Shown piece after piece: positions 9,452 to 20,275 of a stretch of DNA of 34,851 bases. The notes under the pieces were generated by a model. It was given only the letters and a program-made list of their open reading frames with translations. It was not told the origin of the DNA and did no database searches. Position numbers and translations under genes: made by a program. The stretch is taken from positions 1 through 34,851 of the forward strand of contig DUPV01000031.1 in assembly GCA_012838135.1 (NCBI GenBank), given 5' to 3'. The first letter of the stretch is position 1. The number at the start of each line of letters is the position of its first letter. The stretch is from Clostridiaceae bacterium (GTDB lineage Bacteria; Bacillota; Clostridia; Saccharofermentanales; DTU023).

Positions 9452-12400
9452 ATGTCAGATATTAAAAATTTTGATTCAATTAGAATAGGCTTAGCTTCAC
9501 CCGAGAAAATCCTGGAATGGTCACATGGGGAAGTAACTAAAGCTGAAACCATAAATTACCGGACCTTAAAACCGGAACGTGACGGACTTTTCTGTGAAAA
9601 AATCTTCGGTCCGACTAAAGATTGGGAATGTCATTGCGGTAAATATAAGAAAATTCGATACCGGGGAATTGTTTGTGATCGCTGTGGTGTTGAAGTGACC
9701 AGAGCAGTTGTCCGACGTGAACGCATGGGGCATATTAAATTAGCTGCTCCTTGTTCACATATCTGGTATTTCCGGGGAATTCCCAGCAGAATGGGTTTAA
9801 TTCTTGATATGAAACCGCGTGACATCGAAAAAGTTCTTTACTTTGCTTCATATGTGGTTTTAGATGGCGGAGAAACGGATTTTGTCGTCAAACAAATTAT
9901 TACGGAACAACAGTATCGCGAAGCATATTTAGAATACGGTCGTGATGGATTTGATGCCAGAATGGGTGCGGAAGCAATCAAAGTTCTTTTGGAAAGAATT
10001 GATCTCAAAGAATTGGCAACTGAATTACGAGTTGAAATGCGTGAATCACGTGGTCAAAAAAAGGTCAGAATTATTAAACGCTTAGAAGTAATTGAAGGAT
10101 TTTTGAAATCCAATAATAAACCGGAATGGATGATTCTGGAAAACTTACCGGTCTTACCGCCGGAATTACGTCCGATGGTACAACTGGACGGCGGACGTTT
10201 TGCGACCTCAGATCTTAACGATCTTTATCGCAGAGTCATCAACCGTAACAATCGTTTGATTAATTTACAGCAGCTGGGCGCCCCTAATATCATCATTCGT
10301 AATGAAGAGAGAATGTTGCAGGAAGCGGTTGATGCTTTAATCGATAACGGTCGTCGCGGTCGTGCCGTAACAGGTGCAGGTAATCGGGCATTGAAATCTT
10401 TATCCGATCTTTTGAAAGGCAAACAAGGACGTTTCCGTCAGAACTTATTGGGTAAACGTGTTGACTATTCAGGTCGTTCGGTTATTGTTGTCGGACCTAA
10501 ATTAAAATTACATCAATGCGGGTTGCCGAAAGAGATGGCTTTGGAATTGTTCAAACCTTTTGTAATGCGTGAAATCATCAATGAGGGCTATGCACATAAT
10601 ATTAAGACAGCTCGTCGTTTAGTCGAAAAAGCCTCCGACGCAGTTTGGGATATTCTGGAAGAAGTTATAAAAGATCATCCGGTTTTACTCAATCGTGCTC
10701 CGACTTTACACAGACTGGGAATTCAAGCATTCGAACCGGTTTTGGTTGAAGGCAGAGCGATTCAATTACATCCTTTGGTATGTCCGGCTTACAATGCGGA
10801 CTTCGACGGTGATCAAATGGCTGTTCATGTACCTCTTTCAACTGAGGCTCAGGCAGAAGCACGTTACTTGATGCTCTCATCCAATAATATTCTGAAACCG
10901 CAAGACGGTAAACCGGTTGCCGTACCGAATCAGGATATGGTTATGGGTATTTATCACATGACCATTGATAAAGAAGGATGCAAAGGTGACGGCAGAGCTT
11001 TCATCGATTTGAATGAGGCAATTATGGCTTATTCACAAAATGAAATTGAGATGCATTCTCGGATTAAAGTTCGCATGAAGAAAGAAATTAACGGCGAAAT
11101 TAAATCAGGTATTGTTGAGAGTACTTATGGTCGTTTCCTCTTGAACAGCAAGATTCCGCAAGATTTGGAATTTGTCGATCGCAGCAAACCGGAAAATCTT
11201 TTTGCTTTAGAATGTGATTTTCTAGTCGATAAAAAACTTATGGGTCAAATTATTCAGCGTTGTATTCATCAACACGGTATTATAAAAACCACTGAAATTT
11301 TGGACGAAATTAAGGACTTGGGTTTTCATTATTCAACTATCGGTGGAGTTTCGATCGGTGTTTTTGATATGGTTGTGCCCGATGTTAAAGAAAAATATGT
11401 GGCGGAAGCAGAAGATAAAGTGACTCAAATCAATCGCCAGCATGAACGTGGTTTGTTGAATGAAGATGGTCGCTATCGTGCAGTTGTTGATACTTGGATG
11501 AGAACAACCGACGATATTACGAAAGCACTCAAAGAAAGTTTAGGCAAATACAATCCTGTTTACATGATGTCAGAATCAGGTGCTCGTGGTAATATTAATC
11601 AAATAAAACAGTTGGCCGGCATGCGTGGCAACATGACCGATACCTCAGGTAAAACCTTGGAAATACCGATTAAGTCGAATTTACGTGAAGGCATGAATGT
11701 TGCGGAATTCTTTATTTCATCGCATGGTGCACGTAAATCGCTTTCCGATACGGCTCTCAAAACTGCTGAGTCAGGTTATTTGACACGTCGTTTGATCGAT
11801 GTCGCTCAAGATGTAATTATCAGCATGGATGATTGCGGTACCGATGAATTTATAGAAGTTTCAGCTGTCACAGTAGGTAGTTCCAGAAGCAAGCGAATTA
11901 TTGAAAAATTGTATGATCGAATCAACGGTCGTTATGCAGCGAAAGATGTTATTCATCCGGAAACAAAAGAAATCATTGTCTGTCGTAATCAGTTGATTAC
12001 AGATAGGATGGCGCGTGAAATTGAAGAAGCTAAGATCGAGAAAGTAGCGGTCCGCAGCAATTTAACTTGTCATTGTAAACATGGTGTTTGCTCAAAATGT
12101 TACGGGCTCAATCTGGCGACAGGCGGACCGGCAGTAGTCGGTGAAGCAATTGGTATCATGGCTGCTCAATCAATCGGTGAGCCCGGAACCCAATTGACAA
12201 TGCGTACATTCCATACCGGAGGCATTGCATCAAGTGATGACATCACTCAAGGTTTGCCGAGAATTGAGGAATTGTTTGAAGCGAGAAAACCCAAGAGCCA
12301 AGCTGTGCTGTCTGAGCTTAGCGGTATCGTGAAAATCAAGGAAACCAAAAAGCAAATGAACGAAGTAACAGTTATTGATGAAGAAGGCGAATCAAGGAAA

Positions 12401-13003
12401 TATAAGATTCCGATTTCCACTCCGTTATTAGTTCAAGAAAATGATATGATTGAAAGCGGTGATTTAATTACCGACGGTTCGGTCAATCCGCATGATATCA
12501 TGAAGATTAAGGGTGCTAAAGGTGTCCAACGCTACATTATAAATGAAGTTTTAAAAGTTTATAAAAACAACGGTGTTGATATTAATGATAAGCACATTGA
12601 AATTATTGTGCGTCAGATGCTGAAAAAGATAAAAATTGAAGATCCGGGTGATACAGACTTCCTGACCGGAACGATGGTTGATATGTTTGAATTCCAAGAA
12701 GCCAATGAAATGGCTGAACGTGAAGGCTTGCAGCCTGCGCAAGGCGAGCGGGTATTACTGGGTATTACCAAGGCTTCTTTGGCAACGGAATCTTTCTTAT
12801 CTGCAGCTTCATTCCAAGAACAGACCAGAGTTTTAACTGATGCTGCCGTTAAAGGTAAAGTCGATGAATTACGCGGTTTGAAAGAAAATGTTATCTTAGG
12901 AAAGCTGATTCCTGCCGGAACCGGCTTGCAAAAATATCGGGATATTTCAGCTACACCAATGATCGAAGAAAACAAAGAATTCTTTGAAGATTCGTATTAT
13001 TAA
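9452..13003 (+). CDS. rpoC: DNA-directed RNA polymerase subunit beta'
   Basis: The 1183-residue protein is the beta' subunit, which carries the catalytic magnesium site. The N-terminal zinc finger is seen in CHCGKYKK and CDRCGVEV. The active-site loop NADFDGDQ places the metal-binding aspartates at residues 450, 452 and 454. A second zinc-binding group lies in [15 protein letters not shown], followed by the trigger/bridge region [24 protein letters not shown]. The length matches Firmicutes beta' without the large insertions of Gram-negative forms. The ATG is preceded by AAGAGG at 9442-9447 with a short four-base gap. The gene is the second of the rpoBC operon and ends at the terminator at 13058-13103, so the usual downstream rpsL-rpsG-fusA-tuf block is not linked. 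Confidence 0.98.
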   Translation: MSDIKNFDSIRIGLASPEKILEWSHGEVTKAETINYRTLKPERDGLFCEKIFGPTKDWECHCGKYKKIRYRGIVCDRCGVEVTRAVVRRERMGHIKLAAPCSHIWYFRGIPSRMGLILDMKPRDIEKVLYFASYVVLDGGETDFVVKQIITEQQYREAYLEYGRDGFDARMGAEAIKVLLERIDLKELATELRVEMRESRGQKKVRIIKRLEVIEGFLKSNNKPEWMILENLPVLPPELRPMVQLDGGRFATSDLNDLYRRVINRNNRLINLQQLGAPNIIIRNEERMLQEAVDALIDNGRRGRAVTGAGNRALKSLSDLLKGKQGRFRQNLLGKRVDYSGRSVIVVGPKLKLHQCGLPKEMALELFKPFVMREIINEGYAHNIKTARRLVEKASDAVWDILEEVIKDHPVLLNRAPTLHRLGIQAFEPVLVEGRAIQLHPLVCPAYNADFDGDQMAVHVPLSTEAQAEARYLMLSSNNILKPQDGKPVAVPNQDMVMGIYHMTIDKEGCKGDGRAFIDLNEAIMAYSQNEIEMHSRIKVRMKKEINGEIKSGIVESTYGRFLLNSKIPQDLEFVDRSKPENLFALECDFLVDKKLMGQIIQRCIHQHGIIKTTEILDEIKDLGFHYSTIGGVSIGVFDMVVPDVKEKYVAEAEDKVTQINRQHERGLLNEDGRYRAVVDTWMRTTDDITKALKESLGKYNPVYMMSESGARGNINQIKQLAGMRGNMTDTSGKTLEIPIKSNLREGMNVAEFFISSHGARKSLSDTALKTAESGYLTRRLIDVAQDVIISMDDCGTDEFIEVSAVTVGSSRSKRIIEKLYDRINGRYAAKDVIHPETKEIIVCRNQLITDRMAREIEEAKIEKVAVRSNLTCHCKHGVCSKCYGLNLATGGPAVVGEAIGIMAAQSIGEPGTQLTMRTFHTGGIASSDDITQGLPRIEELFEARKPKSQAVLSELSGIVKIKETKKQMNEVTVIDEEGESRKYKIPISTPLLVQENDMIESGDLITDGSVNPHDIMKIKGAKGVQRYIINEVLKVYKNNGVDINDKHIEIIVRQMLKKIKIEDPGDTDFLTGTMVDMFEFQEANEMAEREGLQPAQGERVLLGITKASLATESFLSAASFQEQTRVLTDAAVKGKVDELRGLKENVILGKLIPAGTGLQKYRDISATPMIEENKEFFEDSYY

Positions 13004-13057
13004 AGCAGATTGTTTTTAGATATAAAAGTATATAATTTTTTGCTTATAAAATGGGGG

Positions 13058-13103
13058 AGATGTTGAGGAGGGTTTAGCTTAAACCTGATTCAACATCTTT
13101 TTT
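13058..13103 (+). terminator. Intrinsic terminator of rpoBC
   Basis: Outer arms AGATGTTGA (13058-13066) and TCAACATCT (13090-13098) enclose an inner GGTTTA/TAAACC pair. The stem is followed by a run of T to 13103. It lies 55 bases after the rpoC stop. Confidence 0.9.
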
Positions 13104-13271
13104 ATAAATTGTGATTTGTAACTGAAATTTTTATAAATATGAACTATAATGTACTGTGTTTCGTTAAAGATTTTTAACTAGTTATAATTATTTAAACTTT
13201 TTACAACAAGTAGTTTAGTGTAGATAATATAAAATTTATAACAAAATGAGAATTTTGGAAGGTAAGCAGAT

Positions 13272-16200
13272 TTGAATCATAATAAATATGTCCGTTTAGG
13301 ATTTGATATCGGTTCAACCACCATCAAGGCTGTGGTTTTAGATTCAGAAAATAATATTATATATAATTCTTATCGGCGACACAATTCTGATATCAGAGGC
13401 GGAATAACAACGGTTCTGGGAGAAATTAACGCTGAATTTCCACAGCAGTTATTCAAAATCAGCCTGACCGGTTCCGGAGGTTTAACAGTTGCCCAAATTT
13501 TAGATGTTCCTTTTGTGCAAGAAGTTATTGCGGAAACGGAAGTTATCGAATGTTATTATCCGGAAACCGACTGTATTATTGAGCTGGGCGGTGAAGATGC
13601 CAAAATTACCTTCCTTAAACCCCAAACCGAGCAAAGAATGAACGGAACATGTGCCGGCGGCACCGGTTCTTTTATAGATCAAATGGCACAACTTTTGCAA
13701 ACTGATGCTGAAGGTCTGAATCAACTGGCAAAACAATATGAAACGATTTATCCGATAGCTTCACGTTGCGGAGTTTTTGCCAAAAGTGATCTGCAGCCAT
13801 TGTTGAATGAAGGTGCGCCGACAGCCGATTTGGCGGCATCGGTTTTGCAGGCGGTAGTTAATCAAACTATTGCCGGTTTGGCCCAAGGACGTCAAATCAA
13901 AGGTAATGTAATTTTCTTGGGCGGACCGCTGTATTTTCTGTCTGAATTACGTGTTGCTTTTGAAAGAACTTTGGCGGCTCAGGTTGATAAATTTGTTGTG
14001 CCGGAGAATGCCCAACTTTATGTTGCAATCGGAGCGGCAATGTTATCCGATGAAAGCCGTTTAGTCAATCTGACTGAGGCTATTGCACGTTTTCGTGAAG
14101 CTGATCAAATCGGCAGCGATGTCCTGACTATGTCACCGCTTTTTAAGAATCAAGCGGAGCGTGACAGCTTTAATGCACGTCATGCGAAAGCATCAGTTGA
14201 AATTCATGATATTAAAACTGCAAAAGGGCCGTGTTTTCTGGGAATTGATGCGGGCAGTACAACTACGAAGGCTATTTTAATTAATAAGCAAGGTGATTTA
14301 GTTTACAGTTGGTACGGCAGCAACGGCGGCAGTCCGGTCAAAAGCACCATAGCAATCCTGACAGAACTATATGGAATTTTACCGGAAGGAGCTTGGATTG
14401 CGAATTCCTGTGTAACCGGTTACGGTGAAAAACTGATTCAAGCTGCCTTAAAAGTTGATCAGGGTGAAATTGAAACTATGGCTCATTATCGCGGTGCTGA
14501 ATTTTTCTTGCCGGGTGTAGATTTTATCATTGACATCGGCGGGCAGGATATGAAATGTATGCACATCAAAGACGGTGTAATTGATCATATCATGCTGAAT
14601 GAGGCTTGTTCTTCAGGTTGCGGCTCCTTTCTCCAGACTTTTGCTTCATCGGTTGATTTAGGAATAGTCGATTTTGCTCAAGCTGCTTTAGAGGCGGAAA
14701 ATCCGGTTGATCTCGGTTCACGCTGTACGGTATTCATGAATTCCAGAGTCAAACAAGCACAAAAAGAAGGTGCGACAGTTGGTGATATATCAGCCGGTCT
14801 TTCTTATTCCGTTGTACGTAATGCATTGTACAAAGTCATTAAAATCAAAGATCCTGCCGATATGGGCGAGCATGTCGTGGTTCAAGGCGGAACCTTTCTT
14901 AATGATGCGGTACTGCGCTGTTTTGAACAGATTTGCGGCAGAGAAGTAGTGCGACCGAACATAGCAGGTTTGATGGGGGCTTTCGGATCAGCATTAATAG
15001 CCAGACAACGCTGGGATAAGGTTTCAGAATCGACAGTTCTGACCTTGCCTGAACTCGCTGATTTCAGGATGGATACAACCTTTGCCAATTGTGGTCTTTG
15101 CCCGAATAATTGCAAATTGACCATATCTACCTTTTCTGATAGCAGTCGATTTATTTCAGGCAACAGATGCGAACGAGGTGCAGGTGTTGAAATTAAAGCG
15201 GAGGACAAACTACCAAACCTTTACGAATATAAATACAAGAGAACTTTCGAATATTATAAACCGTTAAAACTGACCGAAGCCAAACACGGAATGATTGGTT
15301 TGCCACGAGCACTTAATATGTATGAAAATTATCCGCTCTGGTTCACTATTTTTACTGAACTCGGCTTTCGCGTGGTTTTATCAGGAAAATCCGATCATAA
15401 AATGTTTGAAAAAGGTATGAGCACGATTCCCAGTGAAAGTGTTTGTTATCCGGCAAAAATGACTCACGGTCATATCCAGGATTTAATCAATAAGAAAATC
15501 AAGACAATTTTTTATCCGGGTATACCATATGAAGTTCAGGAAGATAAAAATAGCGATAATCACTATAATTGCCCGATTGTCGTTTCCTATCCTGATGTTA
15601 TTAAAAATAATATGGATAGTGTTGCTGAATCTGATATCAAATTATTGACTCCCTATTTGCCACTCCACAATCAGAAAAAATTGATTGAACGTCTGGTTGA
15701 AGTATTGGCAGATTGGAATATTAAAAAATCGGAAATCAAACAAGCTGTAATCAAAGGCTATCGGGAAATGGCAGCTTATAAAGAAGATATCCAACAAAAA
15801 GGTGATGCAGTTGTTGCCTGGCTGAAAGCTAATCAGAAAAAAGGCATCGTTTTGGCCGGTAGGCCTTATCATGTTGATCCGGGAATCAATCACGGAATTC
15901 CGGAATTGATCAACTCACTGGGTATGGCAGTATTAACTGAAGATTCAGTTGCTCGTCCCGGCTATTTGGAACGTCCGATCAGAGTTGTCGATCAATGGAC
16001 ATATCATTCCAGACTCTATGAAGCGGCAGCATTTGTGGCTGAAAATGATAATTTGGAATTAGTTCAGCTCAATTCTTTCGGTTGTGGCATTGATGCGATA
16101 ACTACCGATCAAACGGAAGAAATTCTGGAAAGTCAGAACAGATTATATACTTGTTTGAAAATTGATGAAGTAAGTAATCTGGGAGCAGCTCGTATCCGCT

Positions 16201-18188
16201 TGCGCTCTTTGAAAGTAGCCATGGATGAACGCGAAGCTGCGAGACAGCGTTTTGCTCGTTTAATATACGCGAAAGAACAAGCTGAAAATGAGGTGAAACA
16301 ATTAAATCAAGCTGCCCGAATCGCCGAATTAGAACGGATTAAACACCGGAAATCTTTACAACATGCTAAAGTAATTCAAAAAGACAAATCAATTCAACCA
16401 TCAACTTACAATGCAGCTAAATCATCATCTCGCGTTGCTGTTGAACCGGCTCAACTTTCAGACCATGATTCGGTTCCACTGCCGTTTTGTAATGCAAACT
16501 GTCAAAAACCGGTGCCTTACTTAAATCATCGGGTTGAATTCACCAAAGAAATGGCAGAAACTTATACTGTTTTAGCACCTCAAATGGCACCGATCCATTT
16601 TGAATTAATTGAGCAAGCTTTTAAGCCGAGCAAAATCAATCTGAAAATCTTGAAAAAAACCAGTGCCGAAGATATTGAAGTCGGTTTGAAATATGTTCAT
16701 AATGACGCCTGTTTCCCGACAATTATAGTTGTCGGACAATTCATTAATGCTTTGCAGAGCGGTCAATATGATCCTGATAAGACGGCATTGGCCATCACTC
16801 AAACCGGTGGAGGCTGCCGCGCAACCAATTATGTGGCTTTTTTGCGTAAAGCTTTAGCAGATGCAGGCATGTCACAAGTACCGGTAATTGCTTTGAGTGC
16901 TCAAGGCTTAGAATCAAATCCCGGTCTGCAGTTAGGCCTGCCCGATTTGCATCGGGTTATTCAGGCAGCGGTTTTAGGCGACCTGTTCTTGACTTGCCTG
17001 TTAAGAATTCGTCCTTATGAAAAACATCCGGGTGAGGCAAATCAGCTGTATCGCAAATGGATGGACATCAGTGGGGCTTATTTAAGACGCGAAGATAAAA
17101 CTTACAATTTCAAAACATTGGTTACGGCAATTGTTGAAGCTTTCGACAAATTTGAGATGTTGGATATACCACGTAAACCGCGTGTAGGCGTTGTCGGAGA
17201 AATTCTGGTAAAATTCCATCCGGGTGCGAACAATCAGGTAGTTGATGTAATCGAGCAAGAAAATTGCGAAGCTGTGATGCCCGGATTAATTGACTTTTTC
17301 CTTTATTGCGGTTTCAATCCGCAATGGCAAGCCAATAATTTAGGCAATAGCAAATTTGCTGCTTTAGGCGGTAAATTAATCATTTCAATCTTGGAAAAAT
17401 ATCGTAAACATGCTAAAAATTCTTTAGCCAAAACCAACGGTAAATTTATGTTGCCAAATTCAATCTATGCGATGGCAGAATCGGCACAACAGATTGTATC
17501 TTTAGGTAATGCCATGGGTGAAGGCTGGTTCTTGACGGCAGAAATGATTGAATTAATTGAAGCCGGCGCACCCAATATTATTTGTGTACAACCTTTTGCC
17601 TGTTTGCCGAACCACGTAACCGGCAAAGGCATGATCAAGGAAATACGTCATCAATATCCGGAAAGCAATATTGTAGCGATCGATTATGATCCGGGTGCCA
17701 GTGAAGTCAATCAGCTGAACAGAATTAAACTGATGATTTCAACCGCAATCAAAAATGAATATGGCGATCAGGCTAAAGCAATCAGAGCAATTCAAAAAGA
17801 ACAAATTGCCAACTCATTAGAAGAATCTTTTAATCCGGAAGATGAAATTTTCAGGCCTGAAGAAAAAACCAGCATAACTGACCAAATTCGCGAAAAAGGT
17901 TCCCAAGTTGCCGCTTCAGCATTAATCAAAGGCTCAAGAGCAATTAACAAAGTCAAAGACACCAAATCAAGGGCAGCAGACACAGTAAAAGATGTTGGTA
18001 CAAAAGCAATTATGACAGTTAAGGACACCGGCTCAAAGGCGATTTCTACTGTTAAAGAAAGCGGTTCCAGGGCAATTGCTACTGTTAAAGATACCGGCTC
18101 AAAAGCGATTACAACTGTCAAAGACACCGGCTCCCAGGTAGTTTATACGCTCAAAGAAAACAACAATCAATCTCAGCCGCAAAGCTAA
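13272..18188 (+). CDS. Large 2-hydroxyacyl-CoA dehydratase activase-related protein (BadF/BcrA family, CoA-enzyme activase)
   Basis: The 1638-residue protein has two ASKHA ATPase domains in a row. Domain one (about 8-285) has DIGST, GGEDAKI and Cys127 and Cys166. Domain two (about 321-580) has [16 protein letters not shown] and Cys446 and Cys485. Each pair sits 39 residues apart, as expected for the [4Fe-4S] ligands of HgdC-type activators. A Cys cluster (607, 610, 614 and a later CERG) follows. Next come a DUF2229-like CoA-activase region (about 640-880) and an HgdB-like part (about 1090-1470) with GGGCRATNY. Activators of this family pass an electron to 2-hydroxyacyl-CoA dehydratases at the cost of ATP, but no dehydratase gene is nearby, so the partner is unknown. 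The tail (1542-1629) is eight 11-residue repeats. The start is a TTG preceded by GGAAGG (13257-13262); no nearer ATG exists. Confidence 0.85.
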   Translation: MNHNKYVRLGFDIGSTTIKAVVLDSENNIIYNSYRRHNSDIRGGITTVLGEINAEFPQQLFKISLTGSGGLTVAQILDVPFVQEVIAETEVIECYYPETDCIIELGGEDAKITFLKPQTEQRMNGTCAGGTGSFIDQMAQLLQTDAEGLNQLAKQYETIYPIASRCGVFAKSDLQPLLNEGAPTADLAASVLQAVVNQTIAGLAQGRQIKGNVIFLGGPLYFLSELRVAFERTLAAQVDKFVVPENAQLYVAIGAAMLSDESRLVNLTEAIARFREADQIGSDVLTMSPLFKNQAERDSFNARHAKASVEIHDIKTAKGPCFLGIDAGSTTTKAILINKQGDLVYSWYGSNGGSPVKSTIAILTELYGILPEGAWIANSCVTGYGEKLIQAALKVDQGEIETMAHYRGAEFFLPGVDFIIDIGGQDMKCMHIKDGVIDHIMLNEACSSGCGSFLQTFASSVDLGIVDFAQAALEAENPVDLGSRCTVFMNSRVKQAQKEGATVGDISAGLSYSVVRNALYKVIKIKDPADMGEHVVVQGGTFLNDAVLRCFEQICGREVVRPNIAGLMGAFGSALIARQRWDKVSESTVLTLPELADFRMDTTFANCGLCPNNCKLTISTFSDSSRFISGNRCERGAGVEIKAEDKLPNLYEYKYKRTFEYYKPLKLTEAKHGMIGLPRALNMYENYPLWFTIFTELGFRVVLSGKSDHKMFEKGMSTIPSESVCYPAKMTHGHIQDLINKKIKTIFYPGIPYEVQEDKNSDNHYNCPIVVSYPDVIKNNMDSVAESDIKLLTPYLPLHNQKKLIERLVEVLADWNIKKSEIKQAVIKGYREMAAYKEDIQQKGDAVVAWLKANQKKGIVLAGRPYHVDPGINHGIPELINSLGMAVLTEDSVARPGYLERPIRVVDQWTYHSRLYEAAAFVAENDNLELVQLNSFGCGIDAITTDQTEEILESQNRLYTCLKIDEVSNLGAARIRLRSLKVAMDEREAARQRFARLIYAKEQAENEVKQLNQAARIAELERIKHRKSLQHAKVIQKDKSIQPSTYNAAKSSSRVAVEPAQLSDHDSVPLPFCNANCQKPVPYLNHRVEFTKEMAETYTVLAPQMAPIHFELIEQAFKPSKINLKILKKTSAEDIEVGLKYVHNDACFPTIIVVGQFINALQSGQYDPDKTALAITQTGGGCRATNYVAFLRKALADAGMSQVPVIALSAQGLESNPGLQLGLPDLHRVIQAAVLGDLFLTCLLRIRPYEKHPGEANQLYRKWMDISGAYLRREDKTYNFKTLVTAIVEAFDKFEMLDIPRKPRVGVVGEILVKFHPGANNQVVDVIEQENCEAVMPGLIDFFLYCGFNPQWQANNLGNSKFAALGGKLIISILEKYRKHAKNSLAKTNGKFMLPNSIYAMAESAQQIVSLGNAMGEGWFLTAEMIELIEAGAPNIICVQPFACLPNHVTGKGMIKEIRHQYPESNIVAIDYDPGASEVNQLNRIKLMISTAIKNEYGDQAKAIRAIQKEQIANSLEESFNPEDEIFRPEEKTSITDQIREKGSQVAASALIKGSRAINKVKDTKSRAADTVKDVGTKAIMTVKDTGSKAISTVKESGSRAIATVKDTGSKAITTVKDTGSQVVYTLKENNNQSQPQS
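17895..18158 (+). repeat. Eight tandem 33-bp units coding for 11-residue repeats
   Basis: Codons 1542-1629 of the activase gene divide exactly into eight 11-residue units on the pattern (T/K)GS-(K/R)-A-I-x-T-V-K-(D/E). Units four to seven are nearly identical in DNA as well as protein. A regular 11-residue period with Ala/Ile/Val positions facing one side suggests an amphipathic helix of the 11/3 type. Confidence 0.9.
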
Positions 18189-18256
18189 GTCAGAAAAAGA
18201 GGACTTTTATTTAGGTGACTATGTACGGATACTTTTTTAGTGCGTGAACACTATTA

Positions 18257-18285
18257 TTGATGGTATATAGCTTTTTAGATATAAT
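18257..18285 (+). promoter_or_regulatory. Promoter of the ImmA/IrrE-DUF4411 pair
   Basis: TTGATG (18257-18262), a 17-base spacer and a perfect TATAAT (18280-18285). Just upstream, at 18238-18253, TAGTG and CACTA form a small inverted repeat that could be an operator. Confidence 0.6.
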
Positions 18286-18367
18286 GCAGTTAGGAGTTTG
18301 CCTAGGTTTGTTCGAATGCGTAGAGGAATGAATTAATGTGATTGTCTAGGAAAGGAGGTCGTCTTTT

Positions 18368-19525
18368 ATGTATGTTCACATTGAAAAGAACATTCTAGAA
18401 TGGGTATTCCAACAATGTCAAAATTCAATAATTAGCGAAAAGATCTTAATGTTGTTGGAGAAATGGATAGCTGAAGAAAAGACTCCCACCTTTAATCAAG
18501 TTGAAACTGTCAGCAAGGCAACACGAATTCCTTTTGGATACTTTTTCTTGAAAGAGCCTCCTGAAGAGGACATGTCATTATTAGAATATAGAACGGTTGA
18601 TAGTATCGAGTTAGAAACGCCAAGTCGAGATTTGCTAGATACAATTCACGAGATGGAGTTGATTCAAGATTGGATCAAAGAAGATTTGTTGCAAAAAGGC
18701 ATTGATCCGCTGAAATTTGTTGGAGCAAAAGATGTTAACAGTGATGTCAATGATTTTGTCAATTACAGCAGAAATATTCTCGGTCTTGATCTGAAATGGT
18801 TTCTGCAAGGAAAAAGTTCTTATGACTCTTTCAGGTATTTAAGAAATGCTATAAGTGATGCAGGTGTTACTGTAATGATGAGTGGGATTGTTGGAAATAA
18901 CACACACAGAGCTTTATCTGTAGATGAATTTAGAGCATTCACGCTTATAGATGAATTGGCACCGCTTATTTTTATCAACGGTAATGATTCGTACAATGGA
19001 AAATTGTTTTCTTTATTGCATGAATTTAATCATATCGTTCTGGGAGAGAATAGTTTCTATAATGATAGATACAGTAGGCAACAAGACGTAAGCAAGGCAG
19101 AAGTATTGTGTAATGCCGTTGCTGCTGAGATTCTTGTACCTAACCAACTGTTTCTTGATGAGTGGCAAGAATTGGAAGATACGGAAGCATCTGAAAAAAT
19201 TGAAGTTATTGCTAAGAGCTTTAGATGTGGAACTATCGTTATTGCTAGAAGGGCGCTTGATGCACGTCTAATTAATAGAAATACATATAATGTCGCAGTC
19301 AGTGCTGCTATAAAGGATTTTCGAGAACAACGAAAGAATAAAGAAAGTGTTGGTGGCCATTATTATAATACTCTAGTTAGCAGAATTGATAGGCGCTTCT
19401 TAGATAGCTTGGTTAATAGCGTAAATACGGGGCATACTCTTTATACTGATGCTTTTCGTTTAACGAATACAAATCAATCTACTTTCGAAAGATTAATTCT
19501 TCAAGTTAGGGGCGAATTAATGTGA
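18368..19525 (+). CDS. HTH-type ImmA/IrrE-family metallopeptidase, likely antitoxin/regulator
   Basis: The 385-residue protein has an N-terminal region with TFNQVETVSKATRIPFGYFFL, the end of an XRE-like helix-turn-helix as found in COG2856 proteins. A zinc peptidase domain follows, with HEFNH at residues 218-222 and the third ligand Glu245 in the EVLCNAVAAEILVP block. In known members of this family the peptidase cleaves or controls a repressor or toxin partner. The next gene, a PIN-domain protein, overlaps it by four bases, which fits a toxin-antitoxin module where this protein is the antitoxin and autoregulator. A strong AAAGGAGG lies just before the ATG. The Arg codons are mainly AGA/AGG, unlike rpoBC where CGT dominates. 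That may mean acquisition by transfer, or simply weak expression. Confidence 0.85.
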   Translation: MYVHIEKNILEWVFQQCQNSIISEKILMLLEKWIAEEKTPTFNQVETVSKATRIPFGYFFLKEPPEEDMSLLEYRTVDSIELETPSRDLLDTIHEMELIQDWIKEDLLQKGIDPLKFVGAKDVNSDVNDFVNYSRNILGLDLKWFLQGKSSYDSFRYLRNAISDAGVTVMMSGIVGNNTHRALSVDEFRAFTLIDELAPLIFINGNDSYNGKLFSLLHEFNHIVLGENSFYNDRYSRQQDVSKAEVLCNAVAAEILVPNQLFLDEWQELEDTEASEKIEVIAKSFRCGTIVIARRALDARLINRNTYNVAVSAAIKDFREQRKNKESVGGHYYNTLVSRIDRRFLDSLVNSVNTGHTLYTDAFRLTNTNQSTFERLILQVRGELM

Positions 19526-20037
19526 GTGACATGGTTTATTTGATAGACTCTAACTCATTGATTACACCGAGCAGGACATATTATCAATTCAAATTTGCAC
19601 CTGTGTTCTGGGAAAGGCTTGAGCAGGAAATAATAAGAGGCAAAATAGCAATTCTAGATTTGGTTAAAAAGGAAATAGGACTAGGCAATGACGATTTATC
19701 AAAATGGCTGAATGGAATTGAGATAGGGTATTACATTGATAGAAGAAACGAAGAAATCATGCTTGTTTATCAAGAAGTATTGGAACATGTTCGTACGAAT
19801 CGTTGTTACAAGGAAGCTGCCTTGAAAGAGTGGTCAAATTATAATATTGCTGATCCTTGGCTTATTGCAAGTGCAAAGGTATTTGGATTAACGATTGTTA
19901 CTTTTGAAAGTAATAACACAAGTTTAAACATCGAAAATCCTAGCAGGAGAGCACAGATACCTGACGTGGCAAAATTTTTTAATGTTAATGTCTGTAACTT
20001 GTTTAAAATGATGGATGATCTAAAATTCATACTATAA
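19522..20037 (+). CDS. DUF4411 PIN-domain protein, putative ribonuclease toxin
   Basis: The 171-residue product begins with VYLIDSNSLI, where Asp9 is the first acidic residue of a PIN nuclease fold. It carries ADPWLIASAKVFGLTIVTFE with Asp111, the later acidic position, and a Glu-rich stretch between them. This layout is that of the DUF4411 group of PIN domains, predicted RNases. The start is GTG at 19522, and the GTGA overlap with the preceding stop means translational coupling. The gene therefore depends on the ImmA-type gene for expression, as is common in toxin-antitoxin pairs. AGGGGC (19508-19513) is the likely ribosome binding site. Toxicity is inferred from family and context only. Confidence 0.8.
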   Translation: MSDMVYLIDSNSLITPSRTYYQFKFAPVFWERLEQEIIRGKIAILDLVKKEIGLGNDDLSKWLNGIEIGYYIDRRNEEIMLVYQEVLEHVRTNRCYKEAALKEWSNYNIADPWLIASAKVFGLTIVTFESNNTSLNIENPSRRAQIPDVAKFFNVNVCNLFKMMDDLKFIL

Positions 20038-20175
20038 TAAATAAAGTCAAGGACATACCAATCTGAGACTTATCCGAAATGGATTTTTGTTAATTTCTAT
20101 TCTCGCCATATTGTAAGTATTGCTATATTTTCGTAGCTGACACAAAATCATTACTCTAATAGTCTACGCTACACC

Positions 20176-20203
20176 TTGTCAACGAAATAGTCTTTTTTAT
20201 ATT
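20176..20203 (+). promoter_or_regulatory. Possible promoter of the semialdehyde dehydrogenase gene
   Basis: TTGTCA (20176-20181) and TATATT (20198-20203) are separated by 16 bases. No better match was seen in the 238-base gap. The rest of the gap holds no ORF or clear terminator. Confidence 0.45.
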
Positions 20204-20275
20204 GTATTTATTAGATAGGTTTTTGGCATAAACAACCTTTTAATTAGTAGTAATAATAACAGGAAGGGTGAAATC

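Noticed and set aside
12613-12975. 120-codon frame on the minus strand inside rpoC
   Set aside because: Shadow of the rpoC frame; no ribosome binding site, no recognisable motif.
17792-18127. 111-codon minus-strand frame with repeated LTVxIAFEP-like units
   Set aside because: It only mirrors the 33-bp repeats of the activase tail in another frame.
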